A stretch of DNA of 64,000 nucleotides. Origin: Pinus tabuliformis (taxonomy: Eukaryota; Streptophyta; Pinopsida; Pinales; Pinaceae). The notes below the pieces were generated by a model. It saw only the letters and a program-made list of their open reading frames with translations. It was not told the origin of the DNA and did no database searches. Of this stretch, positions 1 to 10,872 are shown piece after piece. Both the position numbers and the translations under genes were made by a program. Location of the stretch: positions 1,684,212,031 to 1,684,276,030 of the forward strand of contig CM062818.1 of the NCBI GenBank assembly GCA_031772625.1. Reading direction: 5' to 3'. Within the stretch, counting starts at the first letter, position 1, and every line of letters starts with the position of its first letter.

Positions 1-11
1 TTCAAGATGCT

Positions 12-1262
12 TTGACCGTGGCGGAATGCACTCTTGTAGGACGAATCAGAGGGAGGGCTCTATCTGGTAAGTCTCTAAACCAGTGGGCGGAGTCTCAATG
101 GAAAAATTCTCTGTCGAATTCCTTTAGAGTGGCGTTGTTAGTAAAGGGATGGTTCATGGTTAGCTTTGCCAAAAGAGAAGATGCTGATTGGGTTGTCGAG
201 AGAAACTGGATTATTGGAAATCGTCCGGTCCTGTTCCAGAGATGGACGCCGAATTTTGATGCAAATAGGGAGAAGGCGGACGAGTTCCCAGTATGGGTCA
301 GAGCACCTGGACTCCCCCCGTTCTTATGGGTCGAATCAGTTTTTAAAGCCATTGGGGACCTGCTAGGTACTTACCTCGATGCTGATATGTCTTTTCTCCA
401 TACTTTCGAAAGAACAATGGCAAGGATTCTGGTGCGTTTGAACCCTAAGGAAGGGTTAGCGGAGTCTATAAGACTTGAGTATGGAGAATATGTGTTTGAG
501 CAGCCCCTGGATTACGAGCACCTTCCTTTTCGGTGCTTCAGGTGCCACGAATACGGGCATTTGGCTAAGGATTGCCCTCTGGGTAATCGTAGAAGAAGAC
601 CGCAGAAATCAGATGAGCAGAGGGAGAAAAAGGTGAGAAAGGACATTTTTTCCGAGTCTTTGAATGCTCAGAAGGACGAGACTATGGCGGAAAGGAACAG
701 TAATGCAGAGGTGCCGGTCAGAGAAGTTGCAATGCCTATGACGGAAGATCCAAAGGCCAATGAAACCCCGGTGAAGAGCGATAAGGAGCCGAATGCTGAA
801 GGCCCTGACATTGCAATGGAGGATCCCTCTGGTATGCCTCATATTCATTGCACTGTTTCTTCTTCCACTGAACAAAATGTAAATCTTATAAACAATGCTT
901 CTACCACTTGTAGGAATGTTGATTGTTTATCTGTAGAAAAGCTTATTGATGCCATTCCCAACATAGATTTGAATTGCGAAGATGTGTCTCACAGTATCCT
1001 CAAACCGGTCCCCTCTTCTCTGAGTTGTCATTATAATCTGAGATCTTTGGACAAAAGGCCGGAAAAGTCTTTAGAATCTCCTGAACCGATAGGTGGCTTA
1101 GGTCCTTCTTCTTCCCAATCCTCCAAAAGAAAGGGCAGGGGTAGGAAATCAAATTTGTCAAAAGCTCAGGTCAAAGCAAAGTTTGATGTAGCTGATGGGA
1201 AGCAAATGTCCATTCCTGGGGCGCTTAGAGCAGCGATTACCCCTGACCAAGTTGTAAAATGA
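12..1262 (+). CDS. LINE ORF1, gag-like nucleic-acid-binding protein
   Basis: The 416-residue product is the RNA-binding partner of the LINE ribonucleoprotein. The N-terminal 150 residues match the DUF4283 type found in plant LINE ORF1 (WFMVSFAKREDADWV, then a PVWVRAPGLPP motif). A CCHC knuckle follows at residues 175-188 (CFRCHEYGHLAKDC), with all four zinc ligands present. The next 40 residues are rich in Arg and Lys. The C-terminal half is low-complexity and charged, as usual in this family. Translation may start upstream of the window, since the first Met is only 12 bases in. The stop codon overlaps the ORF2 start. Confidence 0.9.
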   Translation: MTVAECTLVGRIRGRALSGKSLNQWAESQWKNSLSNSFRVALLVKGWFMVSFAKREDADWVVERNWIIGNRPVLFQRWTPNFDANREKADEFPVWVRAPGLPPFLWVESVFKAIGDLLGTYLDADMSFLHTFERTMARILVRLNPKEGLAESIRLEYGEYVFEQPLDYEHLPFRCFRCHEYGHLAKDCPLGNRRRRPQKSDEQREKKVRKDIFSESLNAQKDETMAERNSNAEVPVREVAMPMTEDPKANETPVKSDKEPNAEGPDIAMEDPSGMPHIHCTVSSSTEQNVNLINNASTTCRNVDCLSVEKLIDAIPNIDLNCEDVSHSILKPVPSSLSCHYNLRSLDKRPEKSLESPEPIGGLGPSSSQSSKRKGRGRKSNLSKAQVKAKFDVADGKQMSIPGALRAAITPDQVVK

Positions 1263-4200
1263 TTCTTCTGTCCTGGAATTGTAGGGGGTTAGCCAGTAAA
1301 CCCAAAAAACTGGCTTTAAAAGAGTTAATTTCTCGTTACAATCCGGACATTTTTTTCTTACAAGAAACCCTTGGTAGGAGCATAGAGGTGGAATCTATGC
1401 TCAGATCCTCCTTCCCTGGATGGACTTTTCATGCCTTAGATGCTGCAGGCCACTCGGGGGGATTGGCCATTGGTGTTAAAGATGGAAAGATGATGATCAA
1501 CAGTACTTGGGGCATGGACCATGCTCTTGGTATGGAGGTCTCATCCCCTGACATGGGGAACTCTTTTTTATTACTGAATATTTACGGGCCATGCCAAGGG
1601 CGAGAGTTATTCTGGAATAACATCTTATCAAAAGATCTTATCAAAGATAGGAGTGTTATCTTGGGAGGAGACCTAAATTTCTCCATAGGGAACGCGGAAG
1701 CCTGGGGTCCCTCAGCCAGGGAAGACCCGCTCTCAGATTTCTTTACAAACACCCTCCTCTCTCATAATTTGATTGATGTCAATCTCATTAAAGTCAAGCC
1801 TACCTGGAGGAACAGAAGAATTGGGGAGGGGAGGGTGGCAAAGCGTCTGGACCGTTTTCTCATAAGTGAAGATTTGATAAACATCATCCCTATGTTCCGT
1901 CAGTGGGTCGGAGAAGGGGGGAACTCTGATCATTTTCCCATTCTATTGGAATTTAAAAGTCCGCCTCCTAAACCTGCTTCGCCTTTCAAATTTAATGCGG
2001 CTTGGTTGCAGGAGGAGTCTTTTAACGCCCTCTTCAGGGATACTTGGAGACATCCGGGCAACTCTCCACCTGGAGATAAGGGAGCCCATTTCTGGGATAA
2101 TTTAAAAAGACTCAAAAAAGCAACTATGGAGTGGGCCAAAGCTCGGAAGGTGTCACAGAATGAAGATCTCTCCCAAATAGATGCTGAACTTCGAGAACTT
2201 GAGGAGCCTGAGGCTGATGGGTATATAAATCAAGGCTCAAAGGACAAGATCCTGTTGTTAGAAAAACAAAGAAGTAAGATCCTCCTCGAGAGAGAAGAGG
2301 AGTGGAGGCAAAAAAGCAGGGCTATATGGCTGAAAGCTGGTGATGAGAACACAAAGTTCTTTCACAATTATGCAAAGGGCAGGAAAAATGCTAACACTAT
2401 CTGGAAGCTGAGGGATCAAAACGGAAGAGAAGCCTCCTCTTTTGAGGATCTATCAAGAATGGGTAAAGCCCATTTCCAAAATCTCTTTACAGCCCAGGGC
2501 GGGATTACCCTAGCAGAAATTATCAGAACTGCCCAATGTTTCCCCAGATTTGTTGAAGAGGAGGAAGCTGAAAGTTTAATGGAGGCCGTGACAAAGGAAG
2601 AAGTGGAGCATATTATCAAAACCATGGCAAAAGACAAAAGCCCAGGCCCAGACGGGTGGACCATTGAGCTTTTCATTCATTTCTTTGAATCAATTGGTGA
2701 TGAGCTCACTGAAGTTGTGGAAGAATCTAGAAGGAAGGGTGAGATTTTTGCTCCCTTCAATGCTACCTTTATCGCCCTTATCCCAAAAAAGGAGGACCCT
2801 GACTCCTTTGAAGATTTTAGACCAATCTCCCTCTGCAACTGTGTATACAAAATCATAGCAAAAATCATAGCTGTGCGCTTGAAACCAATCTTGTCAAACA
2901 ACATTTCAAGTGAACAATTTGGTTTCTTGGATGGAAGGCAGATTCATGAAGCCATAGGGGTAGCACAGGAGACAATTCATAGCATCAGGCAGACAATCAA
3001 GAAAGGGGCTGTGATCAAAATTGATCTCTCGAAAGCATATGATAGAATCTGTTGGACTTATCTCCGGATGCTGCTAACACACCTTGGTTTCAAGCTGGAC
3101 TTCATAAACTGGATAATGGGGTGTGTCACCAGTGTAAGCTTTGCAGTTCTAATCAATGGGGCAGCGTCTTCTTTCTTCAAAGGTCAAAGGGGACTGAGAC
3201 AGGGATGTCCCCTTTCGCCTCTACTCTTCCTCCTTGTGGCAGAGGGTCTTAGCAGGCTGATTATGGAAGCGAAAAGGACAGGTTTGATTAAAGGTTTGGA
3301 AGTAGCTGTAAATCTCTTCATTTCACACCTCCTTTTCGTAGATGATATTTTGCTTTTTACTAATGGAAGTCTGAGTGAAGTGAAGGAACTTAAGAACATC
3401 CTGGACCTGTTCATGAAAGCCACAGGAATGCAGATCAATCTCAGAAAATCCCATTTTATTATGGAAGGGTTCAACAGGAATGAAAGCTCTCAGATCACTG
3501 CTATTCTTCCTTTTGAAATTTACAGCATGGATTCGCCCTTCAAATATTTAGGATTTTGGCTCAAGCCAAATTCTTATAAAAAGCAAGATTGGAACTGGCT
3601 GGTGGCTAAAATAGAAGCTAAGATAACCCATTGGAGTTTCAAATGGCTGTCTAGAGCAGGAAGGCTGACACTGGTAAATTCAGTGTTGCAAGCTATGCCG
3701 GTCTTCTGGGCAGCTTTGACCTGGATTCCAAAAGGCACACTCCATAAGATTAAGAGAATCTGTTGCAGGTTTCTTTGGTCAGGGGCAAAGGAAGACTCGG
3801 TTCTCCCTTGGGTTGCTTGGGACAAGATTGCCAGGCCAAAAGAATGGGGTGGATGGGGCATAAAGAATCTTAATGATTTTAGCACCTCATTGGCAGCCAA
3901 ATCTGGGTGGAGGATCATATCCTCGGAGAATCTTTGGACAAGAGTTGTAAAGCGCAAGTATATTGATCCAATGTCTCTGGAAAATTGGATTCGTGAACCA
4001 AATAAAAAAGGGAGGAATATCTCAGTCATTTGGAAAGCTACCACTGAAGCTTTTAAAGTCATAGAGCAAGGGTTGTCCTGGCAGGTGGGCAGCGGGGAAA
4101 ATGTTAAAATTGGCAGGGACCCATGGGTGGGTTGTAGCGATCAGTATGCCTTATCTCCGGGCCTCATTAGACATCTGGATTCAAAAGGAATTCTACATCT

Positions 4201-5392
4201 GCACCAGATAGAGAAAATTGGTCACTCCTCCATCTGGGGGCAAGCGTGGAAATCAGGTGAAGATCTCGATCTAGATCCTATCTGGTGGGAGGAGTGGCAT
4301 ATCTTTATCCAGGAACTGTCAAGATCCAATGTAAGGATTTCGGATAGACCTGATCAGTTGGTATGGGCCCATGCTGACTCAGGCTCTTATGTCCCAAAAG
4401 CAGGGTATAGTTTCTTAATGTCAAAGAAAGGTTGGGAAGAACCTGTTTGGTGGGCAAAATCCCTTTGGAAGTTAAAATGCCCTAAAAAATCTAGGTTGTT
4501 CTTCTGGTGTGTTCTGAAGAAGAAGGCCCCAACGTGGGATATTTTACAAGCTAGATTCTTACAAGGTCCAGGCAGATGTCCACTGTGCAAAAATGATGAA
4601 GAGTCCATCCTCCACCTGTTCCTATTCTGCCCTTTCACTAAAAAGGTGTGGGAAGAGGTGCAAGGCCTTTTAAAGAAGCAACTTAGATGGGAAGGGGCTT
4701 CCATTATGTCAGCTTGGGAGCTATGGTGGAATCAGAACCCGGGGGGGAACTGGAGGAATCTCCCTCCCATCATCTCATGGGGAGTATGGATTGCCAGGAA
4801 CAAATCCATCTTTCAAGATATATCCCCTCTAGCTGAATCCATAGCCATTCAAAGCTCAGCCATTTTCTTAAGTATCCCTGTGTCGGAGGAAACAAGTAAA
4901 AAGGATCAATCCAAGGAAGAGCAAATAAGACCAAACATTCCGTGGGCCTACTTCGATGGGGCTTCACAAAATAACACAGCAGGGGCAGGCTTAGTCATTC
5001 ATCTTAATGAATCCCATTCGCTCTCGGCTTCGGTGGGCATTGGTACTGGTTCAAACAACTTCGCTGAATTGTCAGCTCTCAAGCTACTCCTTTGCTGGCT
5101 TATACATAGACACATCTTCGCAATTCAGATCTTTGGGGATTCTCTAAATGTGATTAAATGGGTTAATGGCAACAGTAGATGTAAAAACTATATGCTGAGA
5201 CCCCTCCTTGAAGAAATTCTGCTATTAAAACAGTCTTTTAATGTATTTTCTATTGAACACATATACAGGAGGCGGAATGAAGACGCGGATAAACTATCTA
5301 AAGATGCTCTGCAGCAGGCTCTGGGCGTATGGAAAGTGATTGAAAAGAATCATGATCAGATACAGGAGTCGTTTCAGCCTCCCTATGTCTAA
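1259..5392 (+). CDS. LINE ORF2: endonuclease, reverse transcriptase, RNase H
   Basis: This 1377-residue polyprotein carries out target-primed reverse transcription. An apurinic-like endonuclease fills residues 1-235, with SWNCRG (Asn7), LQET (Glu36), GGDLN (Asp138) and SDH at 223-225. The reverse transcriptase covers about 430-750, with DKSPGPDGW, FRPISLCN, KIDLSKAYDR, GLRQGCPLSP and the catalytic FVDD around 693-696. A zf-RVT region with paired Cys and His (CPLC, HLFLFCP) lies near 1075-1145. A plant-type RNase H closes the protein from about 1228, with YFDGA (Asp1233), AELSAL, FGDS and NEDADKLSK. All catalytic positions I can check are present and no stop interrupts the frame. The start overlaps the ORF1 stop as ATGA. 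Confidence 0.95.
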   Translation: MILLSWNCRGLASKPKKLALKELISRYNPDIFFLQETLGRSIEVESMLRSSFPGWTFHALDAAGHSGGLAIGVKDGKMMINSTWGMDHALGMEVSSPDMGNSFLLLNIYGPCQGRELFWNNILSKDLIKDRSVILGGDLNFSIGNAEAWGPSAREDPLSDFFTNTLLSHNLIDVNLIKVKPTWRNRRIGEGRVAKRLDRFLISEDLINIIPMFRQWVGEGGNSDHFPILLEFKSPPPKPASPFKFNAAWLQEESFNALFRDTWRHPGNSPPGDKGAHFWDNLKRLKKATMEWAKARKVSQNEDLSQIDAELRELEEPEADGYINQGSKDKILLLEKQRSKILLEREEEWRQKSRAIWLKAGDENTKFFHNYAKGRKNANTIWKLRDQNGREASSFEDLSRMGKAHFQNLFTAQGGITLAEIIRTAQCFPRFVEEEEAESLMEAVTKEEVEHIIKTMAKDKSPGPDGWTIELFIHFFESIGDELTEVVEESRRKGEIFAPFNATFIALIPKKEDPDSFEDFRPISLCNCVYKIIAKIIAVRLKPILSNNISSEQFGFLDGRQIHEAIGVAQETIHSIRQTIKKGAVIKIDLSKAYDRICWTYLRMLLTHLGFKLDFINWIMGCVTSVSFAVLINGAASSFFKGQRGLRQGCPLSPLLFLLVAEGLSRLIMEAKRTGLIKGLEVAVNLFISHLLFVDDILLFTNGSLSEVKELKNILDLFMKATGMQINLRKSHFIMEGFNRNESSQITAILPFEIYSMDSPFKYLGFWLKPNSYKKQDWNWLVAKIEAKITHWSFKWLSRAGRLTLVNSVLQAMPVFWAALTWIPKGTLHKIKRICCRFLWSGAKEDSVLPWVAWDKIARPKEWGGWGIKNLNDFSTSLAAKSGWRIISSENLWTRVVKRKYIDPMSLENWIREPNKKGRNISVIWKATTEAFKVIEQGLSWQVGSGENVKIGRDPWVGCSDQYALSPGLIRHLDSKGILHLHQIEKIGHSSIWGQAWKSGEDLDLDPIWWEEWHIFIQELSRSNVRISDRPDQLVWAHADSGSYVPKAGYSFLMSKKGWEEPVWWAKSLWKLKCPKKSRLFFWCVLKKKAPTWDILQARFLQGPGRCPLCKNDEESILHLFLFCPFTKKVWEEVQGLLKKQLRWEGASIMSAWELWWNQNPGGNWRNLPPIISWGVWIARNKSIFQDISPLAESIAIQSSAIFLSIPVSEETSKKDQSKEEQIRPNIPWAYFDGASQNNTAGAGLVIHLNESHSLSASVGIGTGSNNFAELSALKLLLCWLIHRHIFAIQIFGDSLNVIKWVNGNSRCKNYMLRPLLEEILLLKQSFNVFSIEHIYRRRNEDADKLSKDALQQALGVWKVIEKNHDQIQESFQPPYV

Positions 5393-5801
5393 TTTTGTGG
5401 TCTCGGATGTCTGTTTTTTGTTTCATATGCACATATTATCTGATATAGTTTCTTGATGAGACAGTTTGCTTTATTTCCAGCCCAAGTGTTTCGGGCGTTT
5501 ATATTTGTAACAGTGGGCTGTTTTCCGTCATGGAGGCCCACGTTTTGGTTACAATTGGGACATGTATATGGTACTTATGTTGCTGGCAGTGTTTATGCCG
5601 TGGTTTTTAGTTTTGAAGCAGGAACAGAAATGCCTCCTCTGTCAGGGGATATGGCTTTTTTGGTTTTGTCTTTGGACAGTTTCAGAGAAGATCTTTCTCT
5701 GAGTCAGCCGAGGGGAATCTCCTCGCCGTATCTGAATGCTTTAGCATCTGCTTGTAACTTTTTATCTATTTTATATATAAAAAGTTCGTTTTTTTCTCCG
5801 G

Positions 5802-5819
5802 AAAAAAAAAAAAAAAAAA
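5802..5819 (+). other. LINE poly(A) tail
   Basis: Eighteen A residues end the LINE after a 3' UTR (5393-5801) with no conserved coding. The flank then begins CTGGATAATAAC. The 3' target-site copy should start here, but its partner lies outside the window. Confidence 0.9.
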
Positions 5820-6850
5820 CTGGATAATAACATTTGTATTAAACAAAAAATAATTCCAACTTATTTACTTAAAAAATAGTATAATTAAAATATTTAAAAA
5901 TAAGTTTTAATTATAGAGAAAAAAGACTTTAATAAAAATCATATTTACTTTTCATACTAATACATTATACATGGAGAGAATGGGATTGATTTAAAGTTTG
6001 AAATTACAATTAAGCTTTAAAATTTTGTTTTTTAGTTGACATATTTATATGGTTAGTATTTGAAGATTTTAAGTTATAGTAAAAGTTATTTTGAATAAAA
6101 GTTTAAGTAAAACATTTAAATTTTTTAAAATTAAAAAATAACCTGAAATATTTTTGTATAGAAATGTTTTTTTTTTTTTTAGAGATAAAAGTATAGTGGT
6201 TTATAAGAAAATCTATCATAAACATATTCCTTAATAAAATGTTATGGTTAAAATTATTTTATGATCATTTTGTGTAAGGTTTGATGAAAGTTTGAAATAT
6301 TTTTTGTATTTATTTATAGGTTTATATTATTTTTAATTATATAATTTTATGAACATAATTTGTTTATATATTACAAAATTACATTTTTATTATGTTTATT
6401 TATTTATTTTTATTTGGAATATTTGAGAGCTTAATTAAAAAATCATGATGTGATACTACATTTTTTCAACTTGATAATAACCCATGTATCAAGCAAAAAA
6501 TAAATCTATTCAATAGGAAAATGTATATTCTTTCTATGTAGAATATAACTTTAATTTTTATAAATATAATAAATAGTATGATTAAAATATTTAAAAATAA
6601 GTAAGTTTTAGTTATAGGTAAAAAAGACTTTAAACAAAAATCATATTTATTTTTCATAACAATACATTATAAATTTGTTATATATGTGTTAATTTGATAT
6701 AGTTAATGAACATAGCTTTATGATTAAGTGTATAATAAAAAAACTAAAAAAGTGTGACCTTTATATTTAAGCCATAATATAACATTAAAATTATGTTTAA
6801 ACCCATAATATAACATTAAAATTATGTTGATTTTTCCATTGAGAAATTTG
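5820..6850. repeat. AT-rich spacer with a direct repeat pair
   Basis: No gene is visible. About 150 bases at 5820-5975 recur at roughly 6472-6672. Both copies have GATAATAAC near the start, then AAAATATTTAAAAATAAG, then AAAAGACTTTAA, and end near ATACATTATA. The pair probably belongs to an older AT-rich repeat that the LINE entered at its left end. A further short repeat lies near 6775-6830 (ATAACATTAAAATTATG twice). Confidence 0.6.
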
Positions 6851-7025
6851 TATAGTCTATATTTTAAGGACTTGAGAGACTACAATGAGAACCAAATTGG
6901 TACTTTGAGGACCTTTAACATCACTTGTGGTAGAAAATGGAAAACCAAATGTTGAGCATGAAAAGCCAAAACCAGATGATAGCCTGGAAAAACAAACACC
7001 AAAGCCAATAATGTTAACGGTCCTC
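6850..7025 (+). pseudogene. tail fragment of a coiled-coil gene copy
   Basis: Bases 6925-7020 are a close copy of 9875-9970, the end of the coiled-coil pseudogene downstream: both contain AATGGAAAACCAAATGTTG and AACACCAAAGC. A second, mostly lost copy of the same gene therefore sits just upstream, which implies a tandem duplication. What precedes 6850 is AT-rich spacer. Confidence 0.55.
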
Positions 7026-7439
7026 CAAAATATTAGGTCAAACGATGATCAGGTGGGCCAAGAAGTAATAAATCATCACTTTTAGCAGTTGGAAGGTGAA
7101 TGTAAAAGGAAGGAGTAGGTAGGTCAATGGGACAGCGAATTGGATGCCCAAGTCTAGATAGGCCAACTAAATTATACAATGCTAATGATGTGAAGTTGGT
7201 TTGAGTTGAATTGTTTTTGGAAGAGTAGATGCCCAAGGCATCTTTATCCAAATTTGCAGCCCACATACTATGTATGGTCAACTCACAAAAAATGTTGAAG
7301 TTAACTTCAAGGAATTTGAGGACAACTTTAGAGAACAACTTGCAAAGGAAGACGAGGAATACTAGGGTAAGATTTCTAAAGCTAGTAGGAAATTTCATGA
7401 AGCTGAGGAAATCTTCAAATTAGAAACTATGTTTTAAGG

Positions 7440-9956
7440 TTGAAAGATGAAATTGAGCTAGAGGCAACACATAAATCCGAGATATTGAAAATGGAGAAGG
7501 TTTTAGCGCAAATCATAGTAGCAAGAAAGGAGCAAGAAAGGAGATTGAGGAGATAATTATACATAGCCAAATGTTAAAGAAAGCATGGAATGTCGATAGA
7601 GAGAAATTATTGTCTTTGTTAGACATATATGAAAAAATAGTTGAAGAGATGTATATGAAGGAAAAAATGATTTTACTTCAATATAGAGCAGCAAAAATTA
7701 TGTTGAAATCCAAGCTCAATGACCCACAGGCAAGGACTCAAGAATTACTGGAGAAACTTGAAGATGTCAAACATATGTGGGATTTTGAAAAGGAAAATTT
7801 GGAAAGCAATGTTGTATATTTGCAATCAAAACTTGATTCGATGGCTCATGAAAGGGGATTATTGAGCTAGAGATATAGAGAGATGAGCACTGAAGCAAAG
7901 TCTTTGAAGGTCCAGTTGAATGATTTTAATGCTAGACTCTCACTTGCAATATGAAAGGGAGAAAAATGAGAGGCTTCTACATCAATGTAAAACAAAGAAT
8001 ATTGATTTGCAGTCTAAGTTAAATGAATATAAGGGAAGGACTCTGGATTTATTCAAAATAATTGAATATGATCACTGTTTTTCGATTTCTAAAAAGAATA
8101 ATATGGAAGGCATTATTGTAGGGTTGCAAATAAAACTTGATTTGATGGTGAGTGAAAATGGAATAATGACCCAAGAGAATACAATGCTTAACATTGTATT
8201 AGATTCATTGAATTCATTGAAATCTTAACTGAGTGATTCCAAAAGAAAGGCTCGGGACTTACTTGAAAAAATTGAAGAAGGTCAGTGCTTGTGGGAAGAG
8301 AAAAAGAAATATTTGGAGGGCACTCTTGTTAAGCTGCAAACAAACCTTGAATTCATGGCTAGAGAAAGGAGGTCCATGAGAAAATAGAATATGGAGCTAA
8401 TCATTGAAGTGGAGTTCTTGAAGACCCAGGTGAATGAATATAATGCTACACTGGTTTCCATGGAAGGTGAGAGGCATGAGTTGAAAACTGAGTTTCCAAG
8501 CAATGAAGAGAAGTTGGAAGATTCGCCTATAAAAACTGTAACAATGGAAAATGAAATTAACATGCTTCAACAACAAGTTGATGGGGGTGTAAAACAACAC
8601 TTTGATTTAATTCAACAATACTGGGTAACAGAACGTTCTCTTAAACAACAAAATGAAATGCTACAGGAGGAGGTGGACACTACCAGGTGTTTGCTCGAGA
8701 CATAAAACCAGAGAGTTGAAGAATTGATTGTCAAAAATGGTAGGCTTAATAAATTGGTCAAGGTGTTGAGCAAGGAAATTGTAGAGCAACAACGGACAAA
8801 TGTCAAACTAGTGAAGGAGAAGGAAGAGTAGAGGATGAAATTTGAATTACTACAAGTAGAGGAAAAACACTTAGAGTCGTTGAAAGATAATAAGGAAGAA
8901 AGGAAGATGATTGAGTTATTGCAAGGAGAGAATACTTCTCTTGGAAGTGATAAAATTCTGCTTCTTCAAAGACTCAAGGAGGCAACTAAGGCATCTGAAG
9001 AAATTTCAAAGAAATGTTGGGAGCGATAAGAAACTGTTGATCCTAGAGAGCCAGTCATTGGGATTGCATAAAAAATTGGTGACAACGAAGTTAACGTGTG
9101 ATGAAGTAACTATTCAACTGAACAAGAACAAAGAAAATTTGAAAAAAAATATCAAATGATTCATGTCAGATCCCATAAAAAAGAGTCTTTACATGAAAAC
9201 TTGTTAGAATTCTCTATAACTAAAGCACTTGAAGAAGAGTTGTTGTCAACAAAATATTCTTTGGAAGAAATGAAATAATCTACTTCCAAGGGTGAGCAAC
9301 AAAGAATTGAACTGCTTAGTGAGATTTTAGTTGTTGCAAAGGAAAAAGAGAGTCAAACAATTGATATACATAGTCAACTTCTAGATATGGAAGAGGAGCA
9401 AAGAAGCCAGTTGTTTGGTTTACAAAATCAACTTTCATCACTCGCTGCTGCAAAAATGTTCCTTGATGAGGAAAACAACTCTTTACAAATGGAATTGAAT
9501 AGAAAAATATTGGTTTTTGAATTAAAAAAGGCAAGCCTTAAGGGAAAATTAAAGGAGTTGGAAACAACCTTGGATTCTTTTAACAAGGATATTGAGTCTT
9601 CCAAGGCCGTAGTAGAGGAAAAAGGGGGAAGATCATTGGTTTTCTATATCAATGTTCAAACAATTAGGAGGCAAAGATTTGCCCTGAGGAGAGAAACAAC
9701 TCTTTATTCACAAATTTGAACAAATGCAGAATGGTTTTAGAAGAAAATGCTAATTTTTCATGGAAAAATAAGGGAATTGGAGACTGCTTTATACATTTTC
9801 AACAAAGATCTTGAATCTAAAGATGTTTGGCTCGAGTATTTGAAAGAACATAAACCGTCACATGTGAAGTCACATGTGGTAAAAAATGGAAAACCAAATG
9901 TTGAGCATGAAAATCCAAAACTAGATGATGGCATGGAAAACAAACACCAAAGCTAG
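7440..9956 (+). pseudogene. decayed long coiled-coil protein gene copy
   Basis: About 2.5 kb reads as charged Lys/Glu/Leu heptad-like sequence typical of a long coiled coil. It is split by frame changes and several in-frame stops (for example 8385-8387, 8703-8705, 8829-8831). I see no intron signals, so it may be a retrocopy or one long exon. Related units recur near 7709, 8011 and 8226, each with a pattern like KLND-x-ART-x-LLEK followed about 35 residues later by LQ-KLD-MA-ER. Plant proteins of this style include kinesin-12-like and myosin-tail-like proteins, but no motor domain is present and I cannot assign a family. A T-run at 9979-9998 lies just past the end. Confidence 0.55.
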
Positions 9957-10278
9957 TGATGTTAAGGTCCTATATGGATTTTTTTTTTTTTTTTTTTACT
10001 TTTGTATAGAGTACAACACCTAGAGTACAACAATTAACATATATAAAGAAGTCAATCCAAGAATGCAAACCAACTATTGCTTATGTCACTAGGTCAGTAG
10101 AAATCTCACTCTTCACTCACATTCGTTCAAACATGGAGATGGATCTTCAGTAAGATCATCGTTCGTCATAAGCATCTCAATAACTTAGTTAAAAACATTA
10201 CAATTAACTGAATTTGTCACATTGGTTACTGAAATTCACTCTAGTTACAACTCTCTTGTTGGGATAGTCTAAGGCGTT
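9957..10278. other. unassigned spacer
   Basis: A poly(T) run (9979-9998) is followed by unique-looking AT-rich DNA with no ORF or repeat that I recognise. Confidence 0.5.
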
Positions 10279-10872
10279 CATTAGGGGAATTTTGAGGTCT
10301 AAAATGGGCCTCATAAGAAAAGTATAAAATAATAGTGGAAATAATAAAATAAGATTAGGTTACATCATCAAATTTTAGAGGTAAAAAAAGAAAAAACTAC
10401 TTTTTCAACTTATCTCCCTATGGATTTACTCAAATTTCAAGTAGGAACATTCGTTGGATGTATAGTTTGATTCATCATCCAAGGAGTACCCATGTTGCAT
10501 ACTTTCGATGGACCCTAATACACGAAAAATGAGAAATACATGAAAAACATGATTGCAATCACATGTTTTCAAGTATTTCTCATTTTTCGTGTATCAGGGA
10601 CCGTCGAAAGTATGCAACATGGGTACTCCTTAGATGGGGAATTAAATTTTGCATTGCATGAGTACTCTCACTCGAAATTAAAATGAGTAAAACCTTAGGG
10701 AGATAAGTTGAAAAAGCAGTTTTATTATTTTTTAACTTTTTAACCCTAAAAATGGTGAATCACCTCCCATGGTTGACATCATCATCTTGGATCCTATTGA
10801 TTCTTATAAAGTTTATTTTGGTTTTACATTTTTCTTAGGAGGCCCATTTTAGACCTCAAAAGTTCTCTAATG
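10279..10872. mobile_element. foldback or long-TIR nonautonomous DNA element
   Basis: The two ends are inverted copies: the left arm has GAGGTCTAAAATGGGCCTC and the right arm has GAGGCCCATTTTAGACCTC. The arms also match near the centre, where GAGTACCCATGTTGCATAC faces GTATGCAACATGGGTACTC and AATGAGAAATAC faces GTATTTCTCATT. The loop is only about 10-20 bases around 10550. Each arm is near 290 bases and similarity is patchy between inner and outer parts. No transposase is encoded. A possible imperfect target duplication (GCGTTCAT and TGCTTCAT) is too weak to rely on. A long-TIR MITE or foldback element fits best. Confidence 0.75.

Larger units (their letters stand above)
1..5819 (+). mobile_element. 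L1-type LINE retrotransposon, both ORFs open
   Basis: A non-LTR element with two overlapping ORFs, a 3' UTR of about 400 bases and an 18-base poly(A) tail. Domain order is ORF1 with a CCHC knuckle, then ORF2 with endonuclease, reverse transcriptase, zinc-binding region and RNase H, as in plant L1-type LINEs. The first methionine of ORF1 is at base 12, so the 5' UTR and 5' target-site copy lie at or beyond the window edge and I cannot say whether the element is full length. No stop or frameshift interrupts either ORF, which suggests a young copy. The 3' flank starts at 5820. Confidence 0.93.

Noticed and set aside
3574..4062. 162-residue minus-strand ORF
   Set aside because: Antisense shadow of the conserved LINE ORF2 frame.
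5453..5827. 124-residue plus-strand ORF after LINE ORF2
   Set aside because: It lies in the LINE 3' UTR and runs into the poly(A) tail (Lys run); no domain and no family precedent.
10279..10872. Autonomous Mutator-like transposon
   Set aside because: Long inverted arms fit, but there is no transposase ORF and no convincing 9-bp target duplication.
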